Below, one piece after another: positions 23,972-38,600 of a stretch of 64,000 nt of DNA (positions are counted from its first letter, which is position 1; each line of letters begins with the position of its first letter). Below the pieces are notes generated by a model, which had not been told where the DNA came from, ran no database searches, and saw nothing but the letters and a program-made list of their open reading frames with translations. Where the stretch lies: NCBI RefSeq assembly GCF_000226115.1, contig NC_016457.1:4216001-4280000 (forward strand), read 5' to 3'. Both the position numbers and the translations under genes were made by a program. The stretch is from Thermothielavioides terrestris NRRL 8126. Taxonomy: Eukaryota > Ascomycota > Sordariomycetes > Sordariales > Chaetomiaceae.

Positions 23972-24199
23972 TTCTAGCTAGACGTTATCTAGCTTAAAGA
24001 ATTTCTTTATATAGTTCAAAGGATATAGTATCTAGATAGGTATACTATTTAAAGTCTCTAGGAAGTAAATATTCTAGTCTTTAATTATCCGAATATAGAA
24101 TAGGCTAAACCAATAGTATTCTAGCTTCTAAACTAAGCTTATATCTAGCTAGTACACATTGTTATAGATAAGGATGAGATTACTAATGGATATAACCGC

Positions 24200-27100
24200 A
24201 TTTTTAGAGCGAAATTTACATTCATAGGCCTTATTACAGTATTTAGCTATCTTTTTATAGGCTATAGCAACTTATTTAATAGCAATCTTATAATTATACT
24301 CTACTTTCTAGAAGATATAAGTATAAAGGGCAATGAGCTTCGTATAGACTTTTATAGGATCTTCTTTCTCTAACTAAATATAGATAGAGTCCTAGGCAAG
24401 AATTCGCTATATAGGAATATTAAACTCAACTAAACTAATAGGCTTATAATTATAGATAAGAAAGAAAGGAGATATTCTATAAGAGCCTTTGACAGTCGTA
24501 CAATCTATATATAAGATATATGGAAGGAGCTCCCTCTACCTCTTTCTTATACTATTAGTCATCTTTATAAACAAGGTAGCAATCGGGATATAGCTAGCCT
24601 CATTTACACCATTTATATACGAATTGTATAGTAAGATAATAACTCTTTTAATACCTAGTTTATAAAGGATCTCCTTGACTTCGCCTTTAAATTTAGAGCC
24701 TCCGTCGACAACTACAACTATAGGGTAACCTTAGCGACAAAGGATATACTATAAGATAAAGGACTTAACGGACTTAGAGGACTTATTTAGTAAGATCTTA
24801 GCTTCAATGTATCCTATAAGATCGTTATAAGCCTCAACGAGGAAACACTTCTTCTCCCTATAGCTAGACGGTATATATTAGATATTAAGGTGCTATTTAG
24901 TAAAAGGAAAAGACGGAGGCGCTATCTAACCTGCTACTTCCTTAAACCTCTAAGCATTATACACTTGATATAGGGCGTAAACCCAAATCTAGTTTACTAT
25001 ATCTTTGTATATATCGCGCTAATAGTAGTGGTTTGTCACTTATTAGTACGTTAGCTCCCTTCTACAATAGCCAACCTTATTATAACACTAGTCGAAGATT
25101 AAACGCCTTTCTTTAGAGGTGTCAATAATACGCCTATAACACTATATATAATTCGTACTTTAGAGGAAAAGGTAATAATCCTCGACAAAGTACTTCAATA
25201 CTTCCTTTTTAAGTTAACGTCGCTTCTAGTATAGACTATAGCCAAATAGAGCTTCTATCATTAATAGGAAGTAGGCGATGTCCTAGAAACACTAAGAGTA
25301 ACTATCTTAAAGGCAGATAGGTTCTAGCTTCCCCTCTAGATATAAAGTCTCTTCGCCTATATAGTTAACAAAGATTTAGACGTCGACCTAGTCGTCGATA
25401 TCCTTTTCTAACTCCTTCTCTATATAGTTAGAGGGCCTAGGTAGCTTATAGGATAACGCGTTGGCTATAACGTTTTTAGGACCTAGGATATATTTAACTT
25501 CGAAGTCGAATAGGCGAATCTAGGTAATCTAGCGTATTATAAAAGTACTTAGAATATCGCTTGTAGTACTATTAAGCTAATAGACTAGAACTAGAGTATT
25601 GGTCTCTACAGTGAAATATACGCTAAAGAGATAATAGCGAAAACGCTTTAAAAGGAAGAGTAGCCTCCTTAGCTCCCTCTTTATAGTATTATACCACTTC
25701 TCTACCTTTAACTAAATACTACTCTCGAACCTATATAGGTATCTTTTGCTATTGGGACCAACCTACTCGAATATACCTCCCTAGCCAAGGATACTAACGT
25801 TGTAAACTAGGAAGATTATACTATACTATAGATTGCTATAGATAAGCATTATAAAAACTAAAGTAATAGTGATTTTCTCCTTCAACTTATCTATCGCCTT
25901 CTACTTAGTAGGCCCCTAAGTCCACTTAGCGTCTTTCTTTATTAGGGTATAAAGAGGAATCGCAATAATCGTAAAGCCTTTAATCTAGATCTAGTAGTAT
26001 CTAACTATTCTAACGAAGATATATATCTCTTTAACATTAGAACAAGTCTTCTACTCCTTTATTTTAATCACCTTCGCTTCTTTAGGAAGGTGTCCATTAG
26101 ATATATAAAGATAACTAAGTAGGACTATTTTCGGCTATACCCATTTCGACTTTACTATAGCAATGGTCGTACCTACTAGCTCTACGTTTAGCAATACTAT
26201 ATCAATATTCTTAAGATACTTAACAATAAATTCGTAATATCCCCCTCTATCTAGATAGCCATTATAATTAGATTGAGGACCATTTACTATAATATCGTCT
26301 AGGTAGACTTAATAGACATCTAGGATAAAATTACTAAAGATCGTCGTTATAGCCTACTAGAACTAGGCAATAGAATTTATACCTCCTATTAGCAATGTAT
26401 ATATATAGAAGAGATCGATTAGCGTTAAAAAGGTCGTTAAATTATAGCTCTACTTATCGAGATTAACCTAGTTATAACTAGAGAAGAGATCTAAGAGAGA
26501 TATTAGCTTATAGCTACTAAAGTCCTTACTAAATTCCTCTATAGTAGATAGGACAAAAGCGTTGTAGATCGTTATAGCATTAGCCTTTTAAGTATTATTA
26601 ATAAGCTATAATCTATTGTCCTTCTTAAGAATAAAGAACTAGTTATTATAGTAGCTTATATAGCTATATTTAATAATCCTATATATCTGCCTCTCTCTAA
26701 GTAGATTAATAACCTTCTATATTAGTAGCTTTAGAATCGGAATAGACTTGCTCTACTAAGCTTTATATAGGATAGTCTTAATATACTAGGGCAAGACAAT
26801 ATCCTTATAGATATATCTATACTTAGTAAAATCCTATATAAGCGTAGCTTCCTAGTTTTATAAGAGCTTAGCGAATATCTCCTTTTCTAGCTTATTAAGG
26901 AAACTATCTATAGTAACGAACATTGTTTAAAAGTACTTCTTAGTAAGCTTCGAGCCTAGTTTAAGATCTAAGAAACAAAGGACTATAAGATTATCCTATT
27001 CCTCTTTGAACTATATCTTTGCCTTAGCCTTTATAAGCTACTTCTCTTACTATAATAGGTCTCCCTCTAGTATAGAGCTATCTAATAGTGCTAAATCGAC

Positions 27101-27870
27101 TAGTTAAACCTTATTTATAATATTCTTTTAGAGTATAAACGTCTTTAAGGTATATCTAACCTTATATTTAAACTCCTACCTCAGTCTCTAGTTAGAAAAG
27201 GGGTTTCCAATTAGGGTCCCCCTCTTCCCTTTTAAATAGGATAATAATTCGATCTTCGTCTATCTAGACAAAGAAGATAAAGAATAAGAATATACAACGT
27301 GAAAAAGAGTATTAAAGAGTAGTATATAGGACTTCTATAAAACGAAATAAAAAACCGCTTTACCTATATTATTATCGAAGAAACTAAGGGTAGTCTCACC
27401 TTCCTCTATCTCTACCTAGTCAAAGATTCTTTTAAAACTCTTTGTCAATCCCTAGAATTACTCCTAAATAGCTAATTATATTAGAGATAGTAGACGATTC
27501 TACTAGGCAATCTTCTTAGAGACGATATATATTTAGACTATCTTTTCCTCTATAAGTAGATTAGCAATGATTAGGTTACTATTATAGTAATCGAAGGTTA
27601 GAGCAATATCCTTAATAAATGGTATACTAAAGATTGCTTTATACCTATTAACAGTATCCTTAGTTACAAAGAAGTAAAGGTTAATACTGACTCTATCTAA
27701 GTAAAAAGTGACCTAGGTCTCTCTAAAGAACAGTGCTAAGCTATAAAGACCCTTTAAGACGATTTTAATAGGCTAGTACAGTAGTATATACTTCTTAATA
27801 ACGTTTATCGAAATATAGTTGTACTTTGAACTAGAGTCGATTAGAGCGAGATACTTATTATAATGACCTT
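24200..27870 (-). pseudogene. Element C pol relic: protease, RT, RNase H, integrase
   Basis: The minus strand reads, in order: retropepsin site LALIDSSSKYNYI near 27,850 (expected DSG mutated to DSS); reverse transcriptase with VYLDDI at 26,308-26,291, the two catalytic Asp intact; RNase H at about 25.95-25.4 kb (placed by order only); integrase with KCFLVEAYNDLIGY, VVVVDGGSKFKGEVKEIL and NSYINGVNEAS at about 24.9-24.6 kb, consistent with the last Asp and Glu of the DDE triad. Stops in the frame are mostly TAG/TAA at expected Trp/Gln sites. Confidence 0.85.
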
Positions 27871-28399
27871 TCTTAAACTAGATATACAAAGTAGGAAGCG
27901 ACTATACTCTTATTATTATACCGAGTTCTATATACTATAAGACCGAAAGCATTAAGACAGACTTTTAGAGTAGGGTATAGATATAATCGTCAACATCTCT
28001 AGGTAGACCTTTATAAATCCAATACTCCTAGAGGCTTCCTATATAGATATCCTATATACTGTCTTTAGTAACTCTAAAGATCGCTAGAACTGTCTTAGTC
28101 TAACTAGAGTAAGGACTATCAAATATATTTATATTAGTATATAAAGCCTATATATAGACCCCTATATCTTTTAGTATAGTAGCTAGTCTATTAGGCTTAG
28201 GAACACTAGACCCCTTATAGTCGATAACCTTAATATTAGTAGAAATAGTTTACAAATATATAATTAGAGTGTCCTTATACTTAGGCGAGATACGAACCAA
28301 GTCGTTAAAGGTTAGACTAGTCTTCGCCTTTATTATAGTATAGATTATATCCTTTATATACAAAGGAAATATAGTAACCTTCGACGTAAGTAGCTTAGA

Positions 28400-31250
28400 C
28401 TATAGCTCCTCTTTCTTTATACAATTCGCTATAGCTAGGTTCTTAAGGATAGTTATATAAGGAGGCTCTACTAGAGGTATAGGAATACTACCTATTTGGA
28501 TATCGTCTTCCCTTTCGTCTTTAGTAAACCAACGCTTAGTAGGTAGTATACCTTGAAGTATAGTCTCCACTTCCTTGTCCACTTCCTCCTTAGCTTCCCC
28601 CTCGGTCTAGTTAGAGAGAGGAAGAAGTAGTTAGTAGAATTCGTTAGCCTTTAGTATAAACTATAGAACAACCTTCTAAGTCAAGATATAGCCTCCCTCT
28701 AATAGAACTATATAAAACAATAACTAATTAGACGCTATATAATAGAAGGCGAAGGTAAGCTTAGGCTCCCCTTCGTATATAAGACAATTAATCGTCGTCT
28801 AGATGGTCGTAGGCTCCTAATATAGCTTAGGCTACTAGAGGTAGTACTTATTTAGCACTAGGGACATATCTAGCTTAAACGGACGACTATTTAGGCGCTT
28901 ATACTTACGATAGTACGCCTAGTATATAGGGTAACTGTTATATCGTAGGCAATAGGCTATATATATAAGAACAAGCTAGCTAATCTTGCCGACCTCTCGT
29001 ACACTATTAACATCTGCCTTTGCAAAGGTGATCGTCTTAGCTAGTATATAGCCCTTCTTACTCCTATCGCTAAGGCAATAGTCTATACCCTTATAATATA
29101 TTAGACCTATAGCTATAGCTTTTATAGCTTCTATATATTTAAGGACTATATAGTTAAAAGTCACTGCAATAGTAGTAATAGCTAGAGCTTATAGGTCTAC
29201 TATAGCTAAGAGGACGACTATTAATATAAAGGCTAGCGACGAAGCCAATATATCTCTCCTATAAGCGGCTCCGCTATTAGAAATACATCTAGAGAACCTT
29301 GATCTCGTCAAAAGTAGGATCGATTCTATATAAATAGAGGGCCTCAATCTTCTACTCGAACTATTTAACGATCTTCTACTTCTAGATATATAGATACTAG
29401 AGCTAATTAGCTAAATCGTCGATATCGTCGAGTATAGGTATAAGAGCTTTCTTTAGCTCTTTCTCTTCTTGCTCCTATAGTTTAAGAGTCGTCTTGACAA
29501 TAGACGTAGCTAGAGGCGAATAGTACTTCTATAGATCGATCTTATACTTATAGATTTTAAGAAAGAGGTCTCCTATATTAAAACCCTTCTAAAGAGCATC
29601 CTAAACGAACTTAAGGAAGTCTATCTACTTTGTAGTATAGATAGAGTCCTTATCGTCCTTCTTTAAGGTACGCCAATAGTCTTTAAGAGCTACCTAAATC
29701 CGCTAATTAAGTATATACTATATAGTTAGAACGATTATATACTATAGCTCCTTATAAACTTTAATAAAGGCGACAACGTATATATAGTCGATCAACTCGA
29801 AGTAGTTGTAGATAACCTTACTAACTAGCTAGTATCTCTCTTCGATTAAATTATAAAGGTAACCTCCGTCACTATATTACTTAGGATCGTCGCCTTTCTA
29901 ACGCTTTAGGAACTTAGCCTTAAAAGCTACCTAGGTCTCTTAGTCCTTTTTCTCCTAATAACAGATAATAAGCTGGATTATAGTATTATATTAAAGCTTA
30001 AACAAATATATATAGGTCTTGTTATTAATAATCTAATAAGCTTTATATATCTTCTTAAAAGTCTTGATCTATTATATAGTATTCTAACTAAAGAAGTAGC
30101 CTTAAAGGCTAGCCTTCGCTAAGGTTAGAAAGGTCGTACTAAGTATAGTAGTAAGAATATATTTAGTCATCTTCTTTAGAGCTTTAGCTTCAGAGAGACT
30201 AAAAGGTATTATTGTAGATGCCTCTATATAGATAAGCGAAATAGAGGTATCTAGCGAAGATGGAAGGGGTATCTATACTACTTTAGCTAGGTCTTCTTCG
30301 CTTAGTATACTTTAGAAAGGCTATAAAATAGATATATCTTTAGACTCTCCTTTAAAGGTTAGTATTAGGATTAATAGTGTTATAGAGGTCAATGGGATTC
30401 CTAGAGCTTCTATAGACAATATATATATATATTGTTAGAGTCTAGTCATTAGGCGCTTTACTATCGTCTTTAAGAAAGGCAACGACTATATCGATAGACT
30501 ATAAAAAGACTGATATATATACTTCTATAGGAATGTCGACTCCTTCGACGTCTATCTAGAGGAAGAAAACCTCTTAAGAAGCTAGGTTCCTTCGAAATAT
30601 ATAGTCTAAAGGCCTTAAAGAATAACTATAGGTTCTTTATAGATCACTTAGATACCCCTAGCAACTAATGTACTAAACTCAACTAACGTAATAGTAGTAG
30701 GAGTATAGCTCTTAAGAAAAAAAGTAAAAGTCTATACTAAGACCTTATATCCAATATAAAATAGTGCTAGATATACTATTAGAAGAAGCTAAGTATCGTA
30801 AAGGTATAGCCCTAAGCTTAGAAGCTCGCGAATAGCTACTACGCTTAACCGCTTTTATAACTAGTTCGGCTAAACTAGAGAAGAAAGTAATAATCAATGA
30901 AAATTCTACCCCTATCTCTACTTAGGAGGATAGAACTATCGTCTTTCGATTAGGTTAGCGTTTTACAACTACTACATTGATAATAACGAAGCTTTAATAG
31001 GTCTTCGAAGTATTAAGGATAATAGGATATCTTTTCGATACTCTATACTATCTAGGTAAAGGAAGGTCTCCTAGGACAAGGTCTCAACAGACCCTTAGAA
31101 TATATACGCCTCAATAGGTTTCTATACCTCCTAGAGATATTAGTATTAGTATACTAGAGCCTCAACAGGTTAGCTATATCGTCGTTGTAGAGCTATTAAT
31201 ATAGCATTGTATAATTCTATAATCTTAGAAGACTTTATAGTCTATACTAT
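28400..31250 (-). pseudogene. Element C gag-region relic
   Basis: Minus-strand coding-like sequence between the 5' LTR (31,297) and the protease. Two short open frames survive: 28,400-28,582 (60 codons, MDKEVETILQGILPTKRW) and 28,976-29,164 (62 codons). Gag identity is by position; I did not find an unambiguous zinc knuckle. Confidence 0.55.
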
Positions 31251-31296
31251 CCCATTTAGATATAGAGCTAAGCTCCTCCCCAATTAAGCCCCTATT

Positions 31297-31783
31297 TGAA
31301 ATAGTATAAAACCTCTATACTAATCTACCCTACTATACCTAGGACTAGGCACGTAAGATAGCTCCTAAAGGAATATAGTATCTCTCTAGATAGATGAAGA
31401 TAGTATATATCGAGTAGTAGGAAGGATATCTCCTAAAAGGAAGATATATAGCTTAGACGTATCTAGTAGGATATAGCAGAAAGACAGAAGACAACGAGAA
31501 TATAGTTAGAGCTCAACAGTTCGAATACCTATCGTCTAGGCAGAGGTAGAACAATAAAAGGAGAGGCTCAACAGCCCTCCTAGAAGAAGGAGAACCACCA
31601 ACGTAGTGTTAACGAACATATATTGACAACTGCTTAATACTTTACTTAATGACGAAGAAGATAGGTTTAGCCTACTTAAATATATATAATCAGAGGGCTA
31701 GACCCCCTAGCAACGAATACAACATACTGAAATGATTAGAAAAACTAGGTCCCTATGTCTAAGTAGTCTATCACCCCAATTCA
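31297..31783 (-). repeat. Element C LTR (5' LTR in element orientation)
   Basis: 487 bp, TGAAATAG to AATTCA on the plus strand. It pairs with 19,493-19,979. The TSD TTAT follows at 31,784-31,787, after which element B resumes. Confidence 0.92.
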
Positions 31784-31787
31784 TTAT

Positions 31788-34700
31788 ACCAATAGGTATA
31801 ATCCTAACCTTGAGTTGCCTTCTAATAACCGTAAGCCAATAGTACTAGAGAAACACTCGACTCTAGGCTTTAAGATACCTACCGACTTACTAGAGATATT
31901 TACTTTAGAGGGCGTATATATATATATCTAAGATCGTAAGTTGGTATAGCGATTTGTAAACATCGTTAAACGTTATCCCTACCTATAGAAGGATAAGGGC
32001 CAAGTTGTCTAGGACAAAGAGGATATAATACAAGTACCTCTTATAGAAGGCTAGTAGCATTAGAAGATCTATACTCGCCAATACCCTCTAAGCGCTCGCA
32101 ATTACAAAGTTCTTAACGCTACTTTCGACGAACTATACTAATAAAAGCGTTTCGAATAGGCTATAAAGGCTACTCCTTTCGTGTACCTAGTATTTGTCGT
32201 TTAATATACCTCTCGTAGTAAGATTAAGGGCCGTGTAGTCATCGATTTATATACTCTCAACAAGGTTATAGTACCTAACAACTACCCTCTATCTTTATAA
32301 TCGGATATTATTATATACCTATAAGGCAAGAAGTTCATTACTACGATCGACGCTATATCCTTCTTCTACTAATTCGATATATATTCTCTATATTGCAACC
32401 GCTTTACTCTAATTAGTCCTTATAGATTAGAATAGCCAAAAGTATATCTAATAGGCTATTGTAATACTCCTATATATATCTAGCGCTTTATAGATCAGTT
32501 GCTTCGCTTTTACACCTCTTTCGCCTATATATTTATCGACGACATTATTATCTTCAACGATATTATAGATAAGTACACTAAGTACCTAGAAACTATCTTC
32601 AGCTTATTCGAGAAGAAGAATATCTCTATTACGCTAGCCAAATTATATATCGCGTATCCTAGTATAGAGCTCCTCGACTTCTACGTCGATAGATTCGAAT
32701 TAACTAACATTAAGCACTATATAGCCGTCTTTCGGAACCTCGCCTTTCCAAATAACCTAAAGGCCCTAAAGCAGTATATTAGCGTATTAAGATTTTTATA
32801 TCACCTAATCCTATATTATATATAGCTTATCGAGCCTCTCTAGAACTATAAGACTATACTACTTATAAAAGGCTAAACTACTAGCCAAGTAGAGAACGGT
32901 AACCCCGATAAACGCGCTACTTATTACGCTAAGACTTCCTTCGAACCTACGCCTACTAAGAAGGCCTCCTTCAAAGCTATTTAGGATACTATCTATAAGC
33001 TAGACTCAACTATTTTAGTCTACTTCGACCCTAACAAGACCCTCTTCTTATAGATCGATAGATACCTAGAGCGTAGCTTTGGCGTTATAGCATTCTACCT
33101 TACTAATAGCTACAAATAGAAGCTTAGAACTGTTATTCTATTAACCTAGGTTTAGCCTATTATATTTCTAAGCTAGTGCCTTACTAAAGAAGAACTTCGG
33201 TATAGACCTTCTAAATAGGAGGTCGTCTACCTTGTTTAGATAGTCAAGAAGCTATATACTACGATCTATTCGTTGTATAAGCCTATCGTCGTCCTTATAA
33301 ATTACACCTCTATAAAAAGCATCGTCAACTAGACTATTTTAGATATATCGTCTACTAAGCGAGCTAATCGTAGGCTTATTAACACCTCTATTTACCTTTT
33401 ATAATATAACTTAGAGATCTATTACCTTCTAGGCCATCTAAACCTAGTACTTAATACGCTTAGCCGTTTAAAAGCTCTATAGGATAATCTAAACTACGAG
33501 AATAGCTCTAGTAACAACAATATAGTCCTTAACAATATCTAGTTCACCTTTATAAAAGCGAAGCTAGATAATGACCTTTAAGCTCGCTTTATAGCTATAT
33601 ACTCTTATAACGCTAAGTACGCTACTATTATCAAAGATCTTACTATCGAATCGACTACTAAAGGCAATAGTAAGGTTTTCTCTTAGCCTAGCCTCCCGTT
33701 TATCCTTATAGATAGCCTTCTCTATAATATTCGACCTAATAGATTATATTTACTCTATATACTTTATAATATAATTTAGACTATCTTAGAAGCTATCTAT
33801 AATGAGAAGTACTACTTTAGTACTAAGTGGATATTGTACAATTTATAAGGAGTGTCGATAGCCTATAAAATCTACAACGTTAAAAAGTATATTAAACTGT
33901 GTCTAAAGTACTAAGTTAACGTAATAGATTGTCGCTTTAAACTAGGCAACTATCAACTGATTCGACTATCTAATACCTTGCCGATATATATTATTGCTAT
34001 CGATTTTATTTTAGGCCTACTAAAGGTCTTAGCTGCTAGTTTGCCCTAGTAGCTCTTGAACTACAACCATTTTAATAGCTTACTTATAGTATTTTACAAG
34101 TTATTAAAGCGTACCCTCCTTATTCTAAGCAATTCTAGCTATTCGACTTAGGAATAGGGGTATATTCTAATTTACCAACTGCTTCTTAGCGACTAGGGTA
34201 TACCTACTACGATTATCTCTAACTATAATCGCAAGTTTACTTCTAACCTTTAGCAAGGCGTTTAGAAGGCCCTAGGTACTAAGTTGCTAATGACAACGTC
34301 CTACTACCTATAAACGGATAGCCTTTTAGAGTATAAGAACTAGACTATAGAAATTATAATCTACTTCTATATATTTAAACACCCTAAAGGCAATTAGCTA
34401 GATGTTATCGTACCTCTACAATAGTACCTTAACAACGTTTATACTAAAGCTGTTAAATCCTCGCCTTATAAGCAACTCTTCGACTTCAAGCTTCCTAGAC
34501 TATTAGAAGCTTTTACCAATTAGGCTACTACTAAGCTAGCTACTATTCTAGCCTTGTAAGATACTCTATATTAAGATGCTTAATTGAGTATAGACTTCAC
34601 CGTAGTACGTACTAAGTACTATTACAATAGTAAATATCGTAACATTGAGTTTAATATAGGCGATAAGGTTTATTTACGCTTATACTACGGTTACTATCTC

Positions 34701-35110
34701 CTAGGCAACCTGTCCTAGAAGTATTTATAACAATGCGCTAAGCCTTTTCTAATCAAGCGCTACGTTAGGCGTCTAGTATATAAACTAGATCTCCTAGCTA
34801 ATATAGGTATCTACCTAGTCGTTTCTATCGCTTACCTTCGCCTAGCCCCTTAGGAAGAGGATCTATTTAGCTATAATGCGTAGCCTCCTAGCTTAATCGT
34901 CGACTCTCAATTGGACCGCTCCTCTAATAACAACGAATTAGGCGATAAGTACAAGGTTGATATAATCCTTAACTACAAGGTCATATACAAAGGCCTTAAA
35001 TACCTAATTAAATAGACTGGCTATAGCTGAGAAGAGAGCGTTTAGAAGACTATATACAAGCTACGTTATATATAGCGCTTGATCAACGAATACTAAGCTC
35101 GCAAAGGCGA
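31788..35110 (+). pseudogene. Element B pol relic: RT, RNase H, integrase, chromodomain
   Basis: Continuation of element B pol after element C. The reverse transcriptase includes a surviving 108-codon open frame at 32,499-32,825 with YIFIDDIIIFNDIIDKYTKY, catalytic IDD intact. RNase H and integrase follow at about 32.9-34.7 kb, aligning with element D. A chromodomain relic KGLKYLIK.TGY lies at 34,990-35,060 (stop at an expected Trp); in chromoviruses this domain directs integration to heterochromatin. Confidence 0.85.
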
Positions 35111-35381
35111 TTATCTAGATTGCCTAGTCTTTTGAGAAGAGCCTCCTATACCTGATTAGGTACCTCAACCAGCCTATAAGCGCGGCTAGCCTTATAAAAA
35201 CCCTGTTCCCACTAATAACGACAAGATATAGAAAAAGCTAGTTGATCGCTATCTAGATCAATCTAGCATTGCGCTTCTAGCCCTGCGTTGTAGCACTCGA
35301 TTAAAGGGTATTTAATAGTATAGAGGATCTAGATAAGTAAGGCAATAAGGGCATTGCCGTTTTTTCCTATAGGCCTAGACT

Positions 35382-35631
35382 TAATATAGGGTAGAAGGAA
35401 TAGGGGGGTTAGATAACCTATATATCTATATACGTAGATTAGATAAGGGTGCCCTACGCCCTATATTATAAACTTTGCAACGCTAGGCCTATTCGGGTAG
35501 GCAGTGTACATATATATGTTCTACCCTATAGACATATATTTCTTAGCGCACCACCGCCCAGATCTTCGATCTACTAGCATTATCAATCTATATCTTATTA
35601 TTCTACGTATCTATAGCACTTCTCTATATCA
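35382..35631 (+). repeat. Element B 3' LTR
   Basis: 250 bp, starting TAATATAGGGTAG (TGATATAG with G to A) and ending CTCTATATCA. The TSD CTAAA follows at 35,632-35,636 and element A resumes. Confidence 0.92.
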
Positions 35632-35636
35632 CTAAA

Positions 35637-38600
35637 CGTTATAATCGAAAGGGCGAATAGGGCTATAGGTATAGAAGACTATTAACTTAAAACCGAGGTC
35701 GAAAGTACTACGTCTTTACAACTATCTATACCTATATTGAAATAAAAGATTTAAAACATTAGTCTCTTCTAACTAGATATAGAGAATAAGTCTAAAGAAC
35801 CTTAGGACCTATAGTATAACAAATAGCAACTATACTATAGGGATATCAACCTTTAGGTTAAGTAGGTAGATTAGATTATTAGATACTACTTAGTAAGAGA
35901 AGAGACCCTATATATAGAGATATAGACCTTACTTCAAAGCTTAGCGCTATAATAGTATAAGTAGCAGCTCTCTACTATAGAAAAGGCAGTACTAACTATA
36001 TCTATAAAAGTATAGACTAAACATTTAAAAAAAGAGTTTAGTATTAAAAGATATAAAGTAGAGAAATAGCTAAATAAAAACTAATATACTATAAGGGACA
36101 ACTATAAAGATAAACTAGTCTAGAAATTTGCTATAGAATACTTTAAATATATATATATTTAAAGAGATACTATCGAGGAGTAACGTCTAATATACCTATA
36201 TAACTACCTCTATCTAGAACTTCGCTAGTTATACCCTAAACTAGATATAACTATAGAAATAGATATATTCCTTAGTATCTTTAACACTAAAGTATATATC
36301 GTTAAAGACAAGCTCTACTAAAACGCTACTAAGGGCTATATTATCAGCTATAGTCCTATTGCTAACAACGTAAATATAGAGTATAACGATAAAGGACGAG
36401 GAGACGACTAGGAGAATAGTGGAGCCTTCTAGATAGAAAGAGGTAGAAAAGGATATTATAATTCTTAGAGAAGAGACAAAGATAAACCTTAGCGACCTAG
36501 AAACAATTAATATAAAGATAGTAACTAAGTATAGCTATTTAGTAACTGAAACTTCTATAGTATAACTAGATATAGAAGAGGATACTAATCGTTCAACGAT
36601 TATAAAGGAGGACTTAGACCGTTCAACGGCTAGAGAAGAGGCGACAATAGCAACTAGGGAAGACTACCTCGACCTCAACGACTTTAACGAATTTAGATAT
36701 ATATATATAAGAAGTAGTTCAAAGATAGTACCTTCTTATACTATAGTAAGATCATAGTAATAGAAGACAACGAAGACACTAACCTTTACTATAAAATACT
36801 AGAGAAGACTAGGTATATTCTTATCGACAAATATAATACTAAAGCTAAGGACGAGGAATTAGAAGATAAGGAAGCTAATAGTTCTTATTACTTATATTAC
36901 ACCTTTCGTTAGCTTAGACTAAGTTGGAATAAACTACTATAATAGCTCCTATAGATTTAGTAATATACTGCCTATAGTAGAGTCTTTACAATATATTGTA
37001 AGCTTTTTAAATATATAGCCGATAATAGCGACGAAGATAAGTATAAACCTATATAACCTTAGATAGACCGCTAATGTAACCTTAGTAATAACGAAGACGA
37101 CTTTAAGAGTAAGGCAATAAACTTTATATTAACTAAAGGATAGATTATAGAAGTATAGCTATATATACTACTACTAAAAGTATTAGATAAGTAAGCTATA
37201 TACTTTATAATTAACATTAGTATAAACCTAGGTAAGCTAAGTACTAAGGTTTACTTTAATATAAGTAATAATACCAACCTTATCGACAAGGAGTTTATCT
37301 CCAAATAGGCTAAGAACCTATATTAGATTAATATAAAGCTATACTTTATTAAAGGCGTTAGAGCCTATACCAAAGTTAAAAAGTAAGTTGAGTTTAACTT
37401 CTATATCTAAAGAATTATCTATAGTATTAATATAGACAATTACTTTACTATAATAGCCAATATCATTGAAGGTTTAGGAGTAAAACTGTTGATTTAAACT
37501 GACTTTATACTCTATAATAGAGTAAAGATTGACCTTAATACGTCTATCTATTACTTTTAGTCTATTTATAATATAAAGGTAAAAGTATATATAGAATAGA
37601 AAAGAACAATCTAGAAGGTGAAAGCTATAAATACTATAACGGTTGTACCTATAACAGAATATCTAATCGAGACTACGTTTAAGCTTATAGACACTAATAA
37701 CGATAATCTAGGTAGCTAGAAATATAAACTCTACTTCGCTTTATATATCAAAGGTATACTAGACACTATTATAGACGCGAAGAGTATATACTAAGCCGTT
37801 ATAAAGAATAATACTATTCGCCTAATTACTATTGTCGAAGGACAGTATATTAGACACCTCCTCTAGTATAGCCTAGAGGAGGATATCTAGGCAATAGTAT
37901 AGAACCTTATATAGTAGACCTAGGATAACGTTGTAGATAGCAAATATATATAGATAACGACAACTATATAATAGGAGCCTAGTAGTAAAGAACCGATAAC
38001 AAAGATACTAATAAAGGATAAATATAAGCTATCTACTAAATAGGAGTTCTATATACTATCCTATAGTATTAAGAAACTAGACGATATCCTATATATTAAG
38101 TCAATAGTAGAAGTAAACGTCTATAGCAAAGATAAACAATATATAGAAGAAATAAAGGTACTACTAGACAAGTATAACGTCTTTTATAACTATAGCATTG
38201 TCCCTATACTAGAGGATCAAAAGATAAGAATTCTACTTATCGACGGATAATAGAATTAGCTTAAGCCTATTTAGGTTTACCTATTAAACGCCAAAGACTA
38301 AACGATCGTTAACGAAGAATATAATAAACTATATATATAAAGAAAGATAGACTTTATAGACTAGCCAACCCCTATCGCTTACTTAGTCTTTATAGTCTAC
38401 TATACAGTTGTTAAAAAAACGAAAGGCAAAGCTATAGTAGACCTCTAGCCTTTAAATATATTAGTAGTATTAGATATATACCTATTATTCGACTAAGACA
38501 ATCTTATAAATATAATAATAAGCAATATAATCTTTATAGTATTCGACGCCTCTAGATTCTTCTTCTAGCTTCTAATTGTAGAAGAACACTATAACTATAT

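Larger units (their letters stand above)
19493..31783 (-). mobile_element. Element C: Gypsy LTR retrotransposon nested in B, opposite orientation
   Basis: A 12.29-kb element with two 487-bp LTRs and a 4-bp TSD, TTAT (19,489-19,492 and 31,784-31,787). Element D shows the uninterrupted target as GGTTATACTAATAGG, which confirms the insertion point. Minus orientation is shown by an integrase-RT-protease order rising with coordinate and by a purine-rich tract on the minus strand (AAAAGGGAAG) next to the left LTR. Order on the minus strand: LTR, gag (about 31.2-28.4 kb), protease, RT, RNase H, integrase, about 4 kb of extra sequence, LTR. No chromodomain was recognised. Confidence 0.92.
15176..35631 (+). 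mobile_element. Element B: Gypsy chromovirus inserted in element A, interrupted by C
   Basis: Bounded by 250-bp LTRs starting TGATATAG and ending CTATATCA (one end mutated), with a perfect 5-bp TSD, CTAAA (15,171-15,175 and 35,632-35,636). Element C is inserted at 19,493-31,783; removing C and its 4-bp TSD leaves about 8.16 kb, matching the 8.17-kb element D, which is the same family. Order: gag, protease, [element C], reverse transcriptase, RNase H, integrase, chromodomain. All frames carry RIP-type stops. Confidence 0.92.
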